In this document: in pieces, positions 51,068 through 61,451 of the stretch | How the letters are laid out: every line of letters begins with the position of its first letter | Numbering within the stretch: the stretch's first letter is position 1 | Made by a program: the position numbers and the translations under genes | Source of the DNA: Streptomyces sp. NBC_00557 | GTDB lineage: Bacteria; Actinomycetota; Actinomycetes; Streptomycetales; Streptomycetaceae | Assembly (NCBI RefSeq): GCF_036345995.1 | Contig: NZ_CP107796.1 | Coordinates: 2,356,001-2,420,000, forward strand | Direction: 5' to 3' | DNA length: 64,000 nt | Notes under the pieces: model-generated | What the model saw: only the letters and a program-made list of their open reading frames with translations | What the model was told of the DNA's origin: nothing | Database searches by the model: none

Positions 51068-52117
51068 ATGACACCTACGCTCGTGCGACAGCACGTGGCC
51101 CACGCGGCACCCCGCGTGGACCTGTGCGCTCGCGCGCGTGACTGGTCCGAGATCCAGGAGCGGATGCTGGTTCCGCTCTACGAAGCCGTCCACGAACGAC
51201 TCGAAGTGGGCCCCGGCACCCGGCTGCTGGGCCTGCGCTGCGGCGCCGGGCTCGCCCTGCTGCTGGCGGCCGGCAGAGGGGCCGAGGTCACCGGTGTCGA
51301 CGCCGCCTCCCCCGAGCGGCTCGCCCTCGCCCGCGAGCGGCTGCTGCCGGGCGCCTCGCGCGGCGCGCACGGGAACACTGTCACCGGGCGCGGGAAGGAC
51401 GACGGACGCCGGCACGTGCCGCACGGCGCGGGCGGGAGCACGGCCGCTGGGCGGCCCGGGGACGACGGCGGGCGCGGGCGGGAGCCGCGCGGCGGGAGCG
51501 GGGCCGGTGCGGGCGGTGAGTCCGGTCCGCGGGGCGGGAACGGGAGCGGTGCGGACGGCCGTACACGCGCGCGTGCCGCGCAGCTCGTCGGCGGCTCGCC
51601 CCGTGACGCGGCCGGCCCGGAGGACTCCCCCTACACCCTGGTGACCGTCTTCGAGCCGATCGGCTGCCTCGCGGGCGACTCCGAGGGGCTCGGTGAGCTG
51701 CTGGCCGACGCGCTGCCGCTGGCCGCGCGCGGGGCCGCCGTGGTGCTGGCCGGCTGGGGGCCGCCGGAGCGCTGCGCCACCTCCTCGGTGCTGCGGGTGG
51801 CGACGAAACTGGCCGATCCCTTGCGCAGCGCGCGCAGCTGGCGGCCCGCCCGGCGGGACGATCTGGAGGAGGTCGCGCAGCGGGCGGGGCTGAAACCGGA
51901 CGGCTCGGGGCGGGTGGCCTGTCCGTTCGGGTACGCCGACACCGACAGCGCGGTACGGGGGCTGCTGTCGACCGGCCTGTTCGACGCGGCGATCGCGGCC
52001 ACGGACGCCAAGCAGGTCGACAAGGAGCTGACGGAGGCCCTGCACCCGTACCGGCGCGCCGACGGGACCGTGTGGATGCCGAACGTCTTCCGTTACCTCG
52101 TCGCGCGCGTGCCCTAG
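51068..52117 (+). CDS. SAM-dependent methyltransferase-like protein with Gly-rich insert
   Basis: 349 residues from ATG 51068. The Rossmann methyltransferase start is LEVGPGTRLLGLRCGAGLAL, then GAEVTGVDAASPERLALARE (SAM loop and acidic residue). From about residue 97 to 180 an insert rich in Gly, Arg, Asp and Ala interrupts the fold before SPYTLVTVFEPIGCLAGDSE and the later strands ARGAAVVLAGWGPPERCATS. The family link (class I methyltransferase) is fair; substrate unknown. The insert has repeating GG-R/GG-D patterns and is likely disordered. The gene converges with ffh. Confidence 0.75.
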   Translation: MTPTLVRQHVAHAAPRVDLCARARDWSEIQERMLVPLYEAVHERLEVGPGTRLLGLRCGAGLALLLAAGRGAEVTGVDAASPERLALARERLLPGASRGAHGNTVTGRGKDDGRRHVPHGAGGSTAAGRPGDDGGRGREPRGGSGAGAGGESGPRGGNGSGADGRTRARAAQLVGGSPRDAAGPEDSPYTLVTVFEPIGCLAGDSEGLGELLADALPLAARGAAVVLAGWGPPERCATSSVLRVATKLADPLRSARSWRPARRDDLEEVAQRAGLKPDGSGRVACPFGYADTDSAVRGLLSTGLFDAAIAATDAKQVDKELTEALHPYRRADGTVWMPNVFRYLVARVP

Positions 52118-52252
52118 CCCCCGCCCGGTCGCCTTGGTCACGCCGCTCGCCGGGGCTGGGCGTGTGACGCGTGCGGCGGCGCGGGGCCGGCCGTATGCGG
52201 ACGGTACGGCAGGGGCCGGCCCTGGCACGCGCGGAGGTGGACGCGGGGCTGC

Positions 52253-53803
52253 TCAGCCCATGAACTTCTTGAACTCGTCCGGCAGTTCGAAGTCCTGGCC
52301 GCCCTGCTGCGGCAGCCCGAAGGCGTTCCCGCCCTGCGCGGCGGCCTCGCGGCGCTGGGCCGCCTCCAGCTCCTGCTGCTTGCGCTTCATCGGGTTGCCG
52401 GAGCGCTGCTTGCCCTTGGCCTTCTTCTGCTGCTTCTTCTGCCGTCCGGGGCCGCCGCCCATGCCCGGGATCCCCGGCATGCCCGGCATACCGCCGCCCT
52501 GCGCCATGCGGGACATCATCTTGCGGGCCTCGAAGAACCGCTCGACCAGGTTCTTCACCGCGCTGACCTCGACGCCGGAGCCCTTGGCGATACGGGCGCG
52601 GCGGGAGCCGTTGATGATCGTCGGGTCCTGGCGCTCGGCCGGGGTCATCGACTTGATGATCGCCGCGGTGCGGTCGACGTCGCGCTCGTCGATGTTGTTG
52701 ATCTGGTCCTTGATCTGGCCCATGCCCGGGAGCATGCCGAGCAGCTTGGAGATGCTGCCCATCTTCCGGACCTGCTCCATCTGGGCCAGGAAGTCGTCCA
52801 GGGTGAAGTCCTGGCCCTTCTTGGACGCCAGCTTCGAGGCCATCTTGGCGGCCTCTTCCTGGCTGAAGGTCTTCTCCGCCTGCTCGATCAGGGTGAGCAG
52901 GTCACCCATGTCGAGGATGCGGGAGGCCATCCGGTCCGGGTGGAAGGCGTCGAAGTCGTCGAGCTTCTCGCCGTTCGACGCGAACATGATCGGCTTGCCG
53001 GTGATCTGCCGGATCGACAGGGCGGCGCCGCCGCGGGCGTCGCCGTCGAGCTTGGAGAGCACCACGCCGTCGAAGCCGACGCCGTCGCGGAAGGCCTCGG
53101 CGGTGTTGACCGCGTCCTGACCGATCATCGCGTCGACGACGAACAGGATCTCGTCGGGACTGACGGCGTCCCGGATGTCCGCGGCCTGCTGCATCATCTC
53201 CTGGTCGATGCCCAGGCGGCCGGCGGTGTCCACGATCACGATGTCGTGGACCTTGGACTTCGCGTAGTCGATGGAGTCCTTGGCGACCTTGACCGGGTCA
53301 CCGACGCCGTTGCCCGGCTCGGGCGCGTACACCGCGACACCGGCGCGCTCGGCGACGACGCTCAGCTGGTTGACGGCGTTCGGGCGCTGCAGGTCGGCGG
53401 CGACCAGCAGCGGGGAGTGGCCCTGCTCCTTGAGCCACTTGCCGAGCTTGCCCGCGAGGGTGGTCTTACCGGCACCCTGCAGACCCGCCAGCATGATCAC
53501 GGTGGGCGGCTGCTTGGCGAAGCGCAGGCGCCGGGTCTCACCGCCGAGGATCGTGACGAGCTCGTCGTTGACGATCTTCAGGACCTGCTGGGCCGGGTTC
53601 AGCGCCTTGGAGACCTCGGCGCCGAGGGCACGCTCCTTGACGTTCTTGATGAAGGTGCGGACGACAGGCAGGGCCACGTCCGCCTCGAGGAGCGCGATGC
53701 GGATCTCGCGTGCCGTGGCGTCGATGTCCGCCTCGCTGAGGCGCCCCTTGCCGCGGAGATTTTTGAAAGTCGCGCTGAGGCGGTCGGAGAGGGTATCGAA
53801 CAC
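52253..53803 (-). CDS. ffh: Signal recognition particle protein Ffh
   Basis: 516 residues from GTG 53803 (MFDTLSDRLSATFKNLRGKG); GAGGA lies 11 bases upstream. N domain, then G domain: LAGLQGAGKTTLAGKLGKWL (G1), VDTAGRLGIDQEMMQQ (G3), VLSKLDGDARGGAAL (G4/G5). The M domain contains MEQVRKMGSISKLLGMLPGM and NGSRRARIAKGSGVEVSAV. The C-terminus is Gly/Met-rich and Gln/Lys-rich. It binds SRP RNA and signal sequences and docks to FtsY (61452-62666). Confidence 0.97.
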   Translation of the reverse strand: MFDTLSDRLSATFKNLRGKGRLSEADIDATAREIRIALLEADVALPVVRTFIKNVKERALGAEVSKALNPAQQVLKIVNDELVTILGGETRRLRFAKQPPTVIMLAGLQGAGKTTLAGKLGKWLKEQGHSPLLVAADLQRPNAVNQLSVVAERAGVAVYAPEPGNGVGDPVKVAKDSIDYAKSKVHDIVIVDTAGRLGIDQEMMQQAADIRDAVSPDEILFVVDAMIGQDAVNTAEAFRDGVGFDGVVLSKLDGDARGGAALSIRQITGKPIMFASNGEKLDDFDAFHPDRMASRILDMGDLLTLIEQAEKTFSQEEAAKMASKLASKKGQDFTLDDFLAQMEQVRKMGSISKLLGMLPGMGQIKDQINNIDERDVDRTAAIIKSMTPAERQDPTIINGSRRARIAKGSGVEVSAVKNLVERFFEARKMMSRMAQGGGMPGMPGIPGMGGGPGRQKKQQKKAKGKQRSGNPMKRKQQELEAAQRREAAAQGGNAFGLPQQGGQDFELPDEFKKFMG

Positions 53804-53993
53804 GGTGGCGTCGGTCCTCGAGGTCGGGGTCGGTTCGGGCTGCCCTCCAGGGTATCCGCCCGCGCAACCAATCCGTCCGCGCCCGCCCGCACCGGTGAGC
53901 GCGGGAGCGGGACACCGGCGGCCGGCACCGGCTGTGCGGGCGTGCGGACGGGGTGCCGGGGATGCCTGCTGCCCGCACCCGCCGGCCCGGGGT

Positions 53994-56489
53994 TCACGCC
54001 CGCAGCGCCTCCTCCAGTGCGCGGGCCAGTGACCCCGCATCCTGAGTCGGCAGCGGCTCCCCGGCACCGGTCGTCACGTAGAAGGCGTCCACCGCGTTGG
54101 AGCCCAGGGTCGACACGTGCATGCTGCGCACTCGCACGCCCGCCTTCTCCAGGGCCATGCCGATGCGGTGCAGCAGGCCGGGGGCGTCCTGGGCGCGGAC
54201 CTCGATCACCGTGGCGTGGTGGGAGGCGGCCGGGGCCACCGTGACCCGGGGCGGCGGGGCGATCCAGCCGCGGCGCCTCGGATAGGCCGCGTCCCGTTCG
54301 GCGAGCCGCCCGGCGATGTCCAGGCTGCCGTCCAGGGCGCGGACGAGGTCGGCGCGCAGCCGGGTGGCCTGGGGCAGGGAGCCGTACTCGGCGGCCACCC
54401 GCCAGTTGAGCAGCAGCACCGAACCGTCGTCGACGTCGTCGGGCAGGCGCACGGCGCGGAGTTCCGCCGTACGGACGGTGAGGCGGTGGACGGCCAGGAC
54501 GCCGGCGACGGCGGGGAGGACGGCCGGCTGGTCGGGTACGGCGATGAGCAGCTCCACGCCGAGGGGTTCGCCGGAGGCCTCGGCCCCGGTGACCGGTTCC
54601 GTCTGGGCGCGCAGTGCGAGGACCGGGCTGCCCGTGCGGAACGCCTCGATCGCGAGCCGCTCCTGTTCGGCGGTGGGCGCGGCGGGTTCCGGCTCGCCGG
54701 GGGCGTCGCCCGCGAGCACGGCACCGACGCGCCGGACGAGGTCGGCGACGAGGGAGCCGCGCCAGGAGGACCAGGCCGCGGGTCCGGTGGCGAGGGCGTC
54801 GGCCTCGGTGAGGGCGTGCAGCAGCTCCAGGGTGCTCTGGGTGCCGACGGCCTCGGCGACCGAGCGGACGGTGGCCGGGTCGTCCAGGTCGCGGCGGGTG
54901 GCCGTCTCGATCAGGAGCAGGTGGTGGCGGACCAGCAGGGACAGCACGGCCACATCCGCGCTGTCGAAGCCGATCCGTGCGGCCACGTCCTTGGCGATGA
55001 TCTCGCCGGCCACCGAGTGGTCGCCGGGCCAGCCCTTGCCGATGTCGTGCAGCAGGGCGGCGACGAGGAGCAGGTCGGGGCGGCTGACGCGGCGGGTGAG
55101 CTCGGAGGCGCGGACGGCCGTCTCGATCAGATGGCGGTCGACGGTCCAGATGTGGACGGCGTTGCGCTGCGGGCGGCAGCGGACCCGCTCCCAGTCCGGC
55201 AGCATGCGGCTGATCAGTCCCTCGGCCTCCAGCGCCTCCCAGACCTCCACGGTCGGGCGGCCGGAGCCGAGCAGGGTGACCAGCTGCTCGCGGGCCTCGG
55301 CGGGCCAGGGCGTGGGCAGGGGGCGCGCGGTGGCGGCCATGCGCCGTACGGCGTGCAGGGAGAGCGGGAGGCCGGCCTGCGCTGCGGCGGCTGCGGCACG
55401 CAGCGGAAGAACGGGGTCGCGTTCGGGGCGCGCGGTGCGGGCGAGCACCACCTCGCCGTCCTGCTCCACCACGCCCTCGGCGAGCGGCGACCGCTCGGCG
55501 ACGGGCTTGCCGCCGCCCAGCGCCCTCCCGTCTCCCGCCACCGCCCTTCTGAGGAAGTCGCTTCGCTCCCTTGCCAGTTTGCGCAGACGCGGCCGTACGG
55601 CGCGCGACCGGAGCACGCGCCCCACCTCGCGCCAGGTGACGTCGCTGGCGTACGACACGATGCCGGCGGCCTCGTAGACCTGCCGGAGCAGGGTGTCGGC
55701 GTCCAGCAGCCCCAGTTCGGCCGCCACCTGGTCCTGCTCCTGGAGCGCGAGCCGGTCGGTGGCGCGGCCCGTCACCAGATGCAGCGCGTCCCGTACGTCG
55801 AGCAGCCGCCGGCGCGCGTCGGCGAGGCCCTCGCGCGGGGCGTCGGCCAGCCAGGAGGCGGCGACGGCGCGCAGGGCGGTGGCGTCCCTGAGGCCGCCGC
55901 GCGCTTCCTTGAGGTCGGGTTCCAGCAGGTACCGCAGTTCGCCCTGCCGTACGGCGCGCTCGGCGCACAGTTCCTGCAGTTCGGGCAGGCGTTTGGGGGC
56001 CTGGTTGCGCCAGTCGGCGAGGACGGCCGTGCGCAGGCCGGCGGTGAGCCCCAGGTCGCCGGCGAGATGGCGGGCGTCCAGGAGACCGAGGTGGACCTTC
56101 AGATCGTCCCCGGCGGTCTTGCGGGCCTCGGCCGGGGTCCGTACGGAGTGGTCGAGGGCGATGCCGAGGTCCCACACGGGGTACCAGAGGCGGTCGGCGA
56201 GGGCGGCGACCGCACCGGGGTCGGAGCCGTCGTGCAGCAGCAGGAGGTCGAGGTCGCTGCGCGGGGACAGCTCGCCCCGGCCGTAGCCGCCGACGGCGAC
56301 CAGGGAGACTCCCGCGCGTCCCGCGGCCGCCGCCGTGAACAGTCCGGCGAGCCAGTCGTCGGTCAGCTCGGCGAGGGCCGAACGGCGCGGCGGCCCGGAC
56401 CGCGCCCCCTCGGTGAGGAGGCGCAGCCGGGCCGCCGCGTAGCCGCTGGGTCCCGAGTCCTCTGCCATGCGCTCGTCCGTTCCCGTCAC
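53994..56489 (-). CDS. glnD: GlnD nucleotidyltransferase for PII (GlnK)
   Basis: 831 residues from GTG 56489, with GGAG seven bases upstream; the frame is longer but unsupported. Nucleotidyltransferase motif: VSLVAVGGYGRGELSPRSDL, DLLLLHD. The HD domain is LLVAALLHDIGKGWPGDHSV. Two ACT domains end the protein (ATVIEVRAQDAPGLLHRIGM is one). In Streptomyces GlnD adenylylates GlnK at Tyr51, sensing nitrogen state. The gene is the third of amtB-glnK-glnD, 28 bases after glnK. Confidence 0.93.
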   Translation of the reverse strand: MTGTDERMAEDSGPSGYAAARLRLLTEGARSGPPRRSALAELTDDWLAGLFTAAAAGRAGVSLVAVGGYGRGELSPRSDLDLLLLHDGSDPGAVAALADRLWYPVWDLGIALDHSVRTPAEARKTAGDDLKVHLGLLDARHLAGDLGLTAGLRTAVLADWRNQAPKRLPELQELCAERAVRQGELRYLLEPDLKEARGGLRDATALRAVAASWLADAPREGLADARRRLLDVRDALHLVTGRATDRLALQEQDQVAAELGLLDADTLLRQVYEAAGIVSYASDVTWREVGRVLRSRAVRPRLRKLARERSDFLRRAVAGDGRALGGGKPVAERSPLAEGVVEQDGEVVLARTARPERDPVLPLRAAAAAAQAGLPLSLHAVRRMAATARPLPTPWPAEAREQLVTLLGSGRPTVEVWEALEAEGLISRMLPDWERVRCRPQRNAVHIWTVDRHLIETAVRASELTRRVSRPDLLLVAALLHDIGKGWPGDHSVAGEIIAKDVAARIGFDSADVAVLSLLVRHHLLLIETATRRDLDDPATVRSVAEAVGTQSTLELLHALTEADALATGPAAWSSWRGSLVADLVRRVGAVLAGDAPGEPEPAAPTAEQERLAIEAFRTGSPVLALRAQTEPVTGAEASGEPLGVELLIAVPDQPAVLPAVAGVLAVHRLTVRTAELRAVRLPDDVDDGSVLLLNWRVAAEYGSLPQATRLRADLVRALDGSLDIAGRLAERDAAYPRRRGWIAPPPRVTVAPAASHHATVIEVRAQDAPGLLHRIGMALEKAGVRVRSMHVSTLGSNAVDAFYVTTGAGEPLPTQDAGSLARALEEALRA

Positions 56490-56517
56490 CCAGCGACTCC
56501 GTTCTCGACAGCGGTGC

Positions 56518-58362
<1,845 letters not shown>

Positions 58363-58540
58363 GCCTCCATGAACTGCCGGATCCCGGCCGTGCCGACCGT
58401 TATCGTGACGCAACCTGCTTCCGGAGATCGCGCCGGACACACAGGCCGGCCGCGGCGGCCTCTCCGATGACCTGGCGTGGGGGAGCCGAGTCGGGCAGTT
58501 CGGGAGGACCGGCCGCGGCCGGGGCGGGGGTGCCGGGTGA

Positions 58541-60019
58541 TCAGACCGCTTCAGCGGCCTCCGGCAGAGCGGCGGCGAGCCGATCGGTGAGGTCGACCAC
58601 GGCCGCGAGGTCGCCGTAGTCGCGGACGGCCGCGTCGACCGTCTTTCGGATACGAGTGTTCACACGCTCGGAGCGGACCTTCCTGGCGATGTCCATGGCC
58701 TGCGCGGCGTAGGCCGTGCTCTGCTCGGGCTCGCGCCTCAGCAGGTGCACGGTGGCCATGCCGATCAGGTTCAGCGCGTACGACCGCTGGTGCTCGCCGT
58801 CCTCGGCGAACAGCCGCACCGCCTTCTGCATGAGCGGCTCGGCGAGGGAGGCGTAGGTCGGGCTGCGTCCGGCGACGTAGGCGAGGTCGCGGAAGGAGTG
58901 GGAGTTCTCGCCGTACAGCTCGGCCTCGGAGAAGAAGCGGATCCAGTCGGGGTCCGGCTCGTCCCACTCGTCGGCCTCGGCGAAGGTGTCCTCCGCCATG
59001 CGGACCGCGCGCTTGGTCTTGCCGGGCTGGCCCATGTTGGCGTAGGCGCGGGCCTCCATCGCATACAGCATGGACAGGGTGCGCGGGCTCGCGCAGTCCC
59101 GGCTGCCGTACTGGGCGAGGTGGATCAGCTCCAGGGCGTCGTCGGGCCGGCCGAGATGGATCATCTGGCGGCTCATGCTGGAGAGGATGTACGACCCCAG
59201 CGGCCGGTCGCCGGCCTCCTTGGCCGCGTGCAGGGCGAGGACGAAGTACTTCTGCGCGGTGGGCTGGAGCCCGACGTCGTAGCTCATCCAGCCCGCCAGT
59301 TCGGCGAGTTCGGCCGCGACCTTGAAGAGCTTGCGGGTGGTGGCCTCCGGCTGCGGCTCCTGGAGCAGGTCGGTGACCTCGTGCAGCTGGCCGACGACCG
59401 CCTTGCGGCGCAGACCGCCGCCGCACTGGGCGTCCCACTGGCGGAACATCCGCGTGGTGTGCTCCAGCAGCTCCAGCTCGGGCTTGGACAGCCGGCCGGG
59501 CCGGCGCGCGTCGAGGACGGGCTCGGGCTCGGCGGGGACCGGGGAGGCGGGGCTCGGCACGAGCCAGCGCTGCATGGGCTCGATGAGGGACGGGCCGGCG
59601 GACAGCGCCAGCGAGGCGCCTAGGAAGCCCCGCCGGGCCAGCATCAGGTCGCTGCGCGAGAACTCGCCGAGCAGGGCGATCGTCTGCGGGGCCGTCCAGG
59701 GCAGGTCGACTCCGGACGCGGAGGGCGTGGGGCGGGCGGCGCGCAGGCCGAGGTCCTCGATGGAGACCACGCAGCCGAAGCGCTCGGAGAACAGCTCCGA
59801 GAGGATGCGCGGGATCGGCTCGCGCGGATTCTCCCCGTCCAGCCAGCGGCGCACGCGCGAGGTGTCGGTGGAGATGTGGTTGGCGCCCAACTGGCGCGCC
59901 CGGCGGTTCACCTGGCGAGCCAGCTCGCCCTTGGACCAGCCGCTGCGCACGAACCACGACCCGAGCAGCTCGTTGGGGCGCTTGTCAGCGTTCGTCCCGC
60001 TACCGCCGTTGCCGCCCAC
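58541..60019 (-). CDS. nsdA: NsdA-type negative regulator of development and antibiotics
   Basis: 492 residues from GTG 60019, with GGGGG seven bases upstream; a TTG start at 60064 is also open. An N-terminal DNA-binding-like part (GSWFVRSGWSKGELARQVNR, then STDTSRVRRWLDGENPREPI) is followed by helical repeats resembling TPRs (KAAVVGQLHEVTDLLQ-like, AMEARAYANMGQPGKTKRAV, SYALNLIGMATVHLLRREPE). In S. coelicolor NsdA represses sporulation and antibiotic production; the same position between amtB and a divergent Prim-Pol gene supports orthology. Mechanism is not known to me. Confidence 0.88.
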   Translation of the reverse strand: MGGNGGSGTNADKRPNELLGSWFVRSGWSKGELARQVNRRARQLGANHISTDTSRVRRWLDGENPREPIPRILSELFSERFGCVVSIEDLGLRAARPTPSASGVDLPWTAPQTIALLGEFSRSDLMLARRGFLGASLALSAGPSLIEPMQRWLVPSPASPVPAEPEPVLDARRPGRLSKPELELLEHTTRMFRQWDAQCGGGLRRKAVVGQLHEVTDLLQEPQPEATTRKLFKVAAELAELAGWMSYDVGLQPTAQKYFVLALHAAKEAGDRPLGSYILSSMSRQMIHLGRPDDALELIHLAQYGSRDCASPRTLSMLYAMEARAYANMGQPGKTKRAVRMAEDTFAEADEWDEPDPDWIRFFSEAELYGENSHSFRDLAYVAGRSPTYASLAEPLMQKAVRLFAEDGEHQRSYALNLIGMATVHLLRREPEQSTAYAAQAMDIARKVRSERVNTRIRKTVDAAVRDYGDLAAVVDLTDRLAAALPEAAEAV

Positions 60020-60476
60020 TGGAACGCCCCCATCCCTGAGACCACTTGTCGTCGAGTGCGCCAAGCCCTATCAGAATGCCGGTGAATACGGCCGCTGTCC
60101 GCCGGTTCTCACCCTTCGAACGAGCTGACGACTCGCCTCCGGCATACCCATGGACGCATATGCCGATCCGACTCGCGCACTCACCGTAATCCTACGATCA
60201 CCCGTCCAGCCACGGGGATCCCAGAATCGCCACCATTCGCCACCCCTTCGAATGAACTCACGATGGCCGCCACGCGATTCACTTGACATAGGACGGCCGG
60301 AAGTGGGCGGAGTGGTGCGCACGGGGGGCGTGAAGCCTCCGGCGCGCCACCTGTTGTGCCTCAAGGCGCCGCCTTGCGTTCGCGTCGGCAGGGGAAGGCG
60401 GAGCCGTAGTGTTACGTTCCGCTTCCGTCTCGTTCCGTGGCGTGACCATAGGCGCGCTGGACCCGTTGGAGGGGGC
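60020..60476. other. Divergent intergenic region, 457 bases
   Basis: Between nsdA (leftward) and the Prim-Pol gene (rightward). It contains a TTGACA at about 60281-60286 with no matching -10, and two similar 17-base stretches, TTCGAACGAGCTGACGA (60116) and TTCGAATGAACTCACGA (60247), differing at three positions. GAGGGGGC precedes the Prim-Pol start. Open frames are not convincing. Long regulatory DNA would fit a developmental gene such as nsdA. Confidence 0.5.
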
Positions 60477-61139
60477 ATGGGCTTCACGATCGGCGGCATT
60501 CGCGAGATTCGTTCCGGCACGCGTCGGCGCGGCCGTTCGTCGGAGTGCACCGCCGTTGCCGAGTTCACCGGGCTGTGGGGCTGGGACGTGGTGCCGGGTG
60601 CGCGGGCCGCGGCGGGCGCGTGCTCGTGCGGACGCGCGGACTGCACGGCGCCCGGCGCACACCCGCTCAACTTCGCTCCCCCGGTGCCGGCCGGGGCCAC
60701 GCTCGACGAGGCGAGCAAGGCCTGGGCGGAGTTCCCGGGCGCCGCGGTGATGCTCCCGGTGGGCCGGGCGTTCGACGTCATCGAGGTCTCCGAGGCCGCC
60801 GGCCGCCGCGCCCTGGTCCGCCTGGAGCGGATGGGACTCCCCCTCGGCCCGGTGACCGCGACCCCGGACGGCCGCGCCCACTTCTTCGTCGCCCCCGGCG
60901 CCGCCGCGGAGTTGCCCCGGCTGCTCTACCGCATGGGCTGGGACGATCCCTCGGCCCTGGACCTGCGCGGCCTCGGCCCCGGCGCGCACATCACCGCGCC
61001 GCCCTCCGACCGGGGCGGCCTCGGTCCGGTGCGCTGGCTGCGCCCGCCCGCGCTGGACTCGGCGACCCACCCGCCGGCGGCCCGGCTGCTGCTGGGCACG
61101 CTGGCGTACGTGGCACACCGGTCACGGGCCCGGGCGTAA
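60477..61139 (+). CDS. Prim-Pol domain-like protein with altered active site
   Basis: 220 residues from ATG 60477, GGAGGGGGC immediately upstream. It resembles the N-terminal bifunctional DNA primase/polymerase domain: FTGLWGWDVVPGARAAAGAC with a CSCGRADCTAPGAHP zinc-type segment, then LDEASKAWAEFPGAAVMLPV and GRAFDVIEVS, TATPDGRAHFFVAPGAA, LGPGAHITAPPS. The usual acidic DxD-type strand reads FDVIEVS, so one catalytic Asp is replaced by Glu and the dead or altered activity is possible. The protein has no primase C-terminal domain. It is divergent from nsdA, as in S. coelicolor. Confidence 0.82.
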   Translation: MGFTIGGIREIRSGTRRRGRSSECTAVAEFTGLWGWDVVPGARAAAGACSCGRADCTAPGAHPLNFAPPVPAGATLDEASKAWAEFPGAAVMLPVGRAFDVIEVSEAAGRRALVRLERMGLPLGPVTATPDGRAHFFVAPGAAAELPRLLYRMGWDDPSALDLRGLGPGAHITAPPSDRGGLGPVRWLRPPALDSATHPPAARLLLGTLAYVAHRSRARA

Positions 61140-61217
61140 CACCCGGGCCGGCACAGCACCCCACGACCACTCGGCGCCGGGGCAGCGCCGCCAGAGCAAC
61201 CTCGCTGCACCATCAAT

Positions 61218-61316
61218 CAACCCCAGCCCCCAGGCAGCACCACCAGCAAGCAACCCCAGCCCTCCAGGCAGCACCACCACCAAGCAACCCGCCCCCAGGC
61301 AGCGCGACCCTCAAAT
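61218..61316. repeat. Three degenerate CA/C-rich tandem units
   Basis: Between the Prim-Pol gene and the ftsY terminator three units of about 33 bases occur in a row, starting at 61218, 61251 and 61285. Units 1 and 2 are nearly identical (CAACCCCAGCCC, CCAGGCAGCACCACCA, CAAG); unit 3 is truncated and diverged. They are non-coding in all frames with no start. Confidence 0.7.
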
Positions 61317-61371
61317 CGAGTCACCACGACGGTGAGTCGCCACCTCCGCGAGAGCGCCGCCGGCTCAGGCG

Positions 61372-61417
61372 CAAAAAAGGCCGGCGCCCGCACCCAACTG
61401 CACCTTGGGGCGGGCGC
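61372..61417 (-). terminator. Intrinsic terminator of ftsY
   Basis: On the minus strand GCGCCCGC (61417-61410) pairs with GCGGGCGC (61391-61384) through a partly paired inner region, and is followed by CGGCC and a run of six T (plus-strand A run 61373-61378). This is a rare textbook intrinsic terminator in this high-GC genome, 35 bases past the ftsY stop. Confidence 0.9.
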
Positions 61418-61451
61418 TTCCTGACGCGGGGGTCGTCACCGCACCGGCTGC

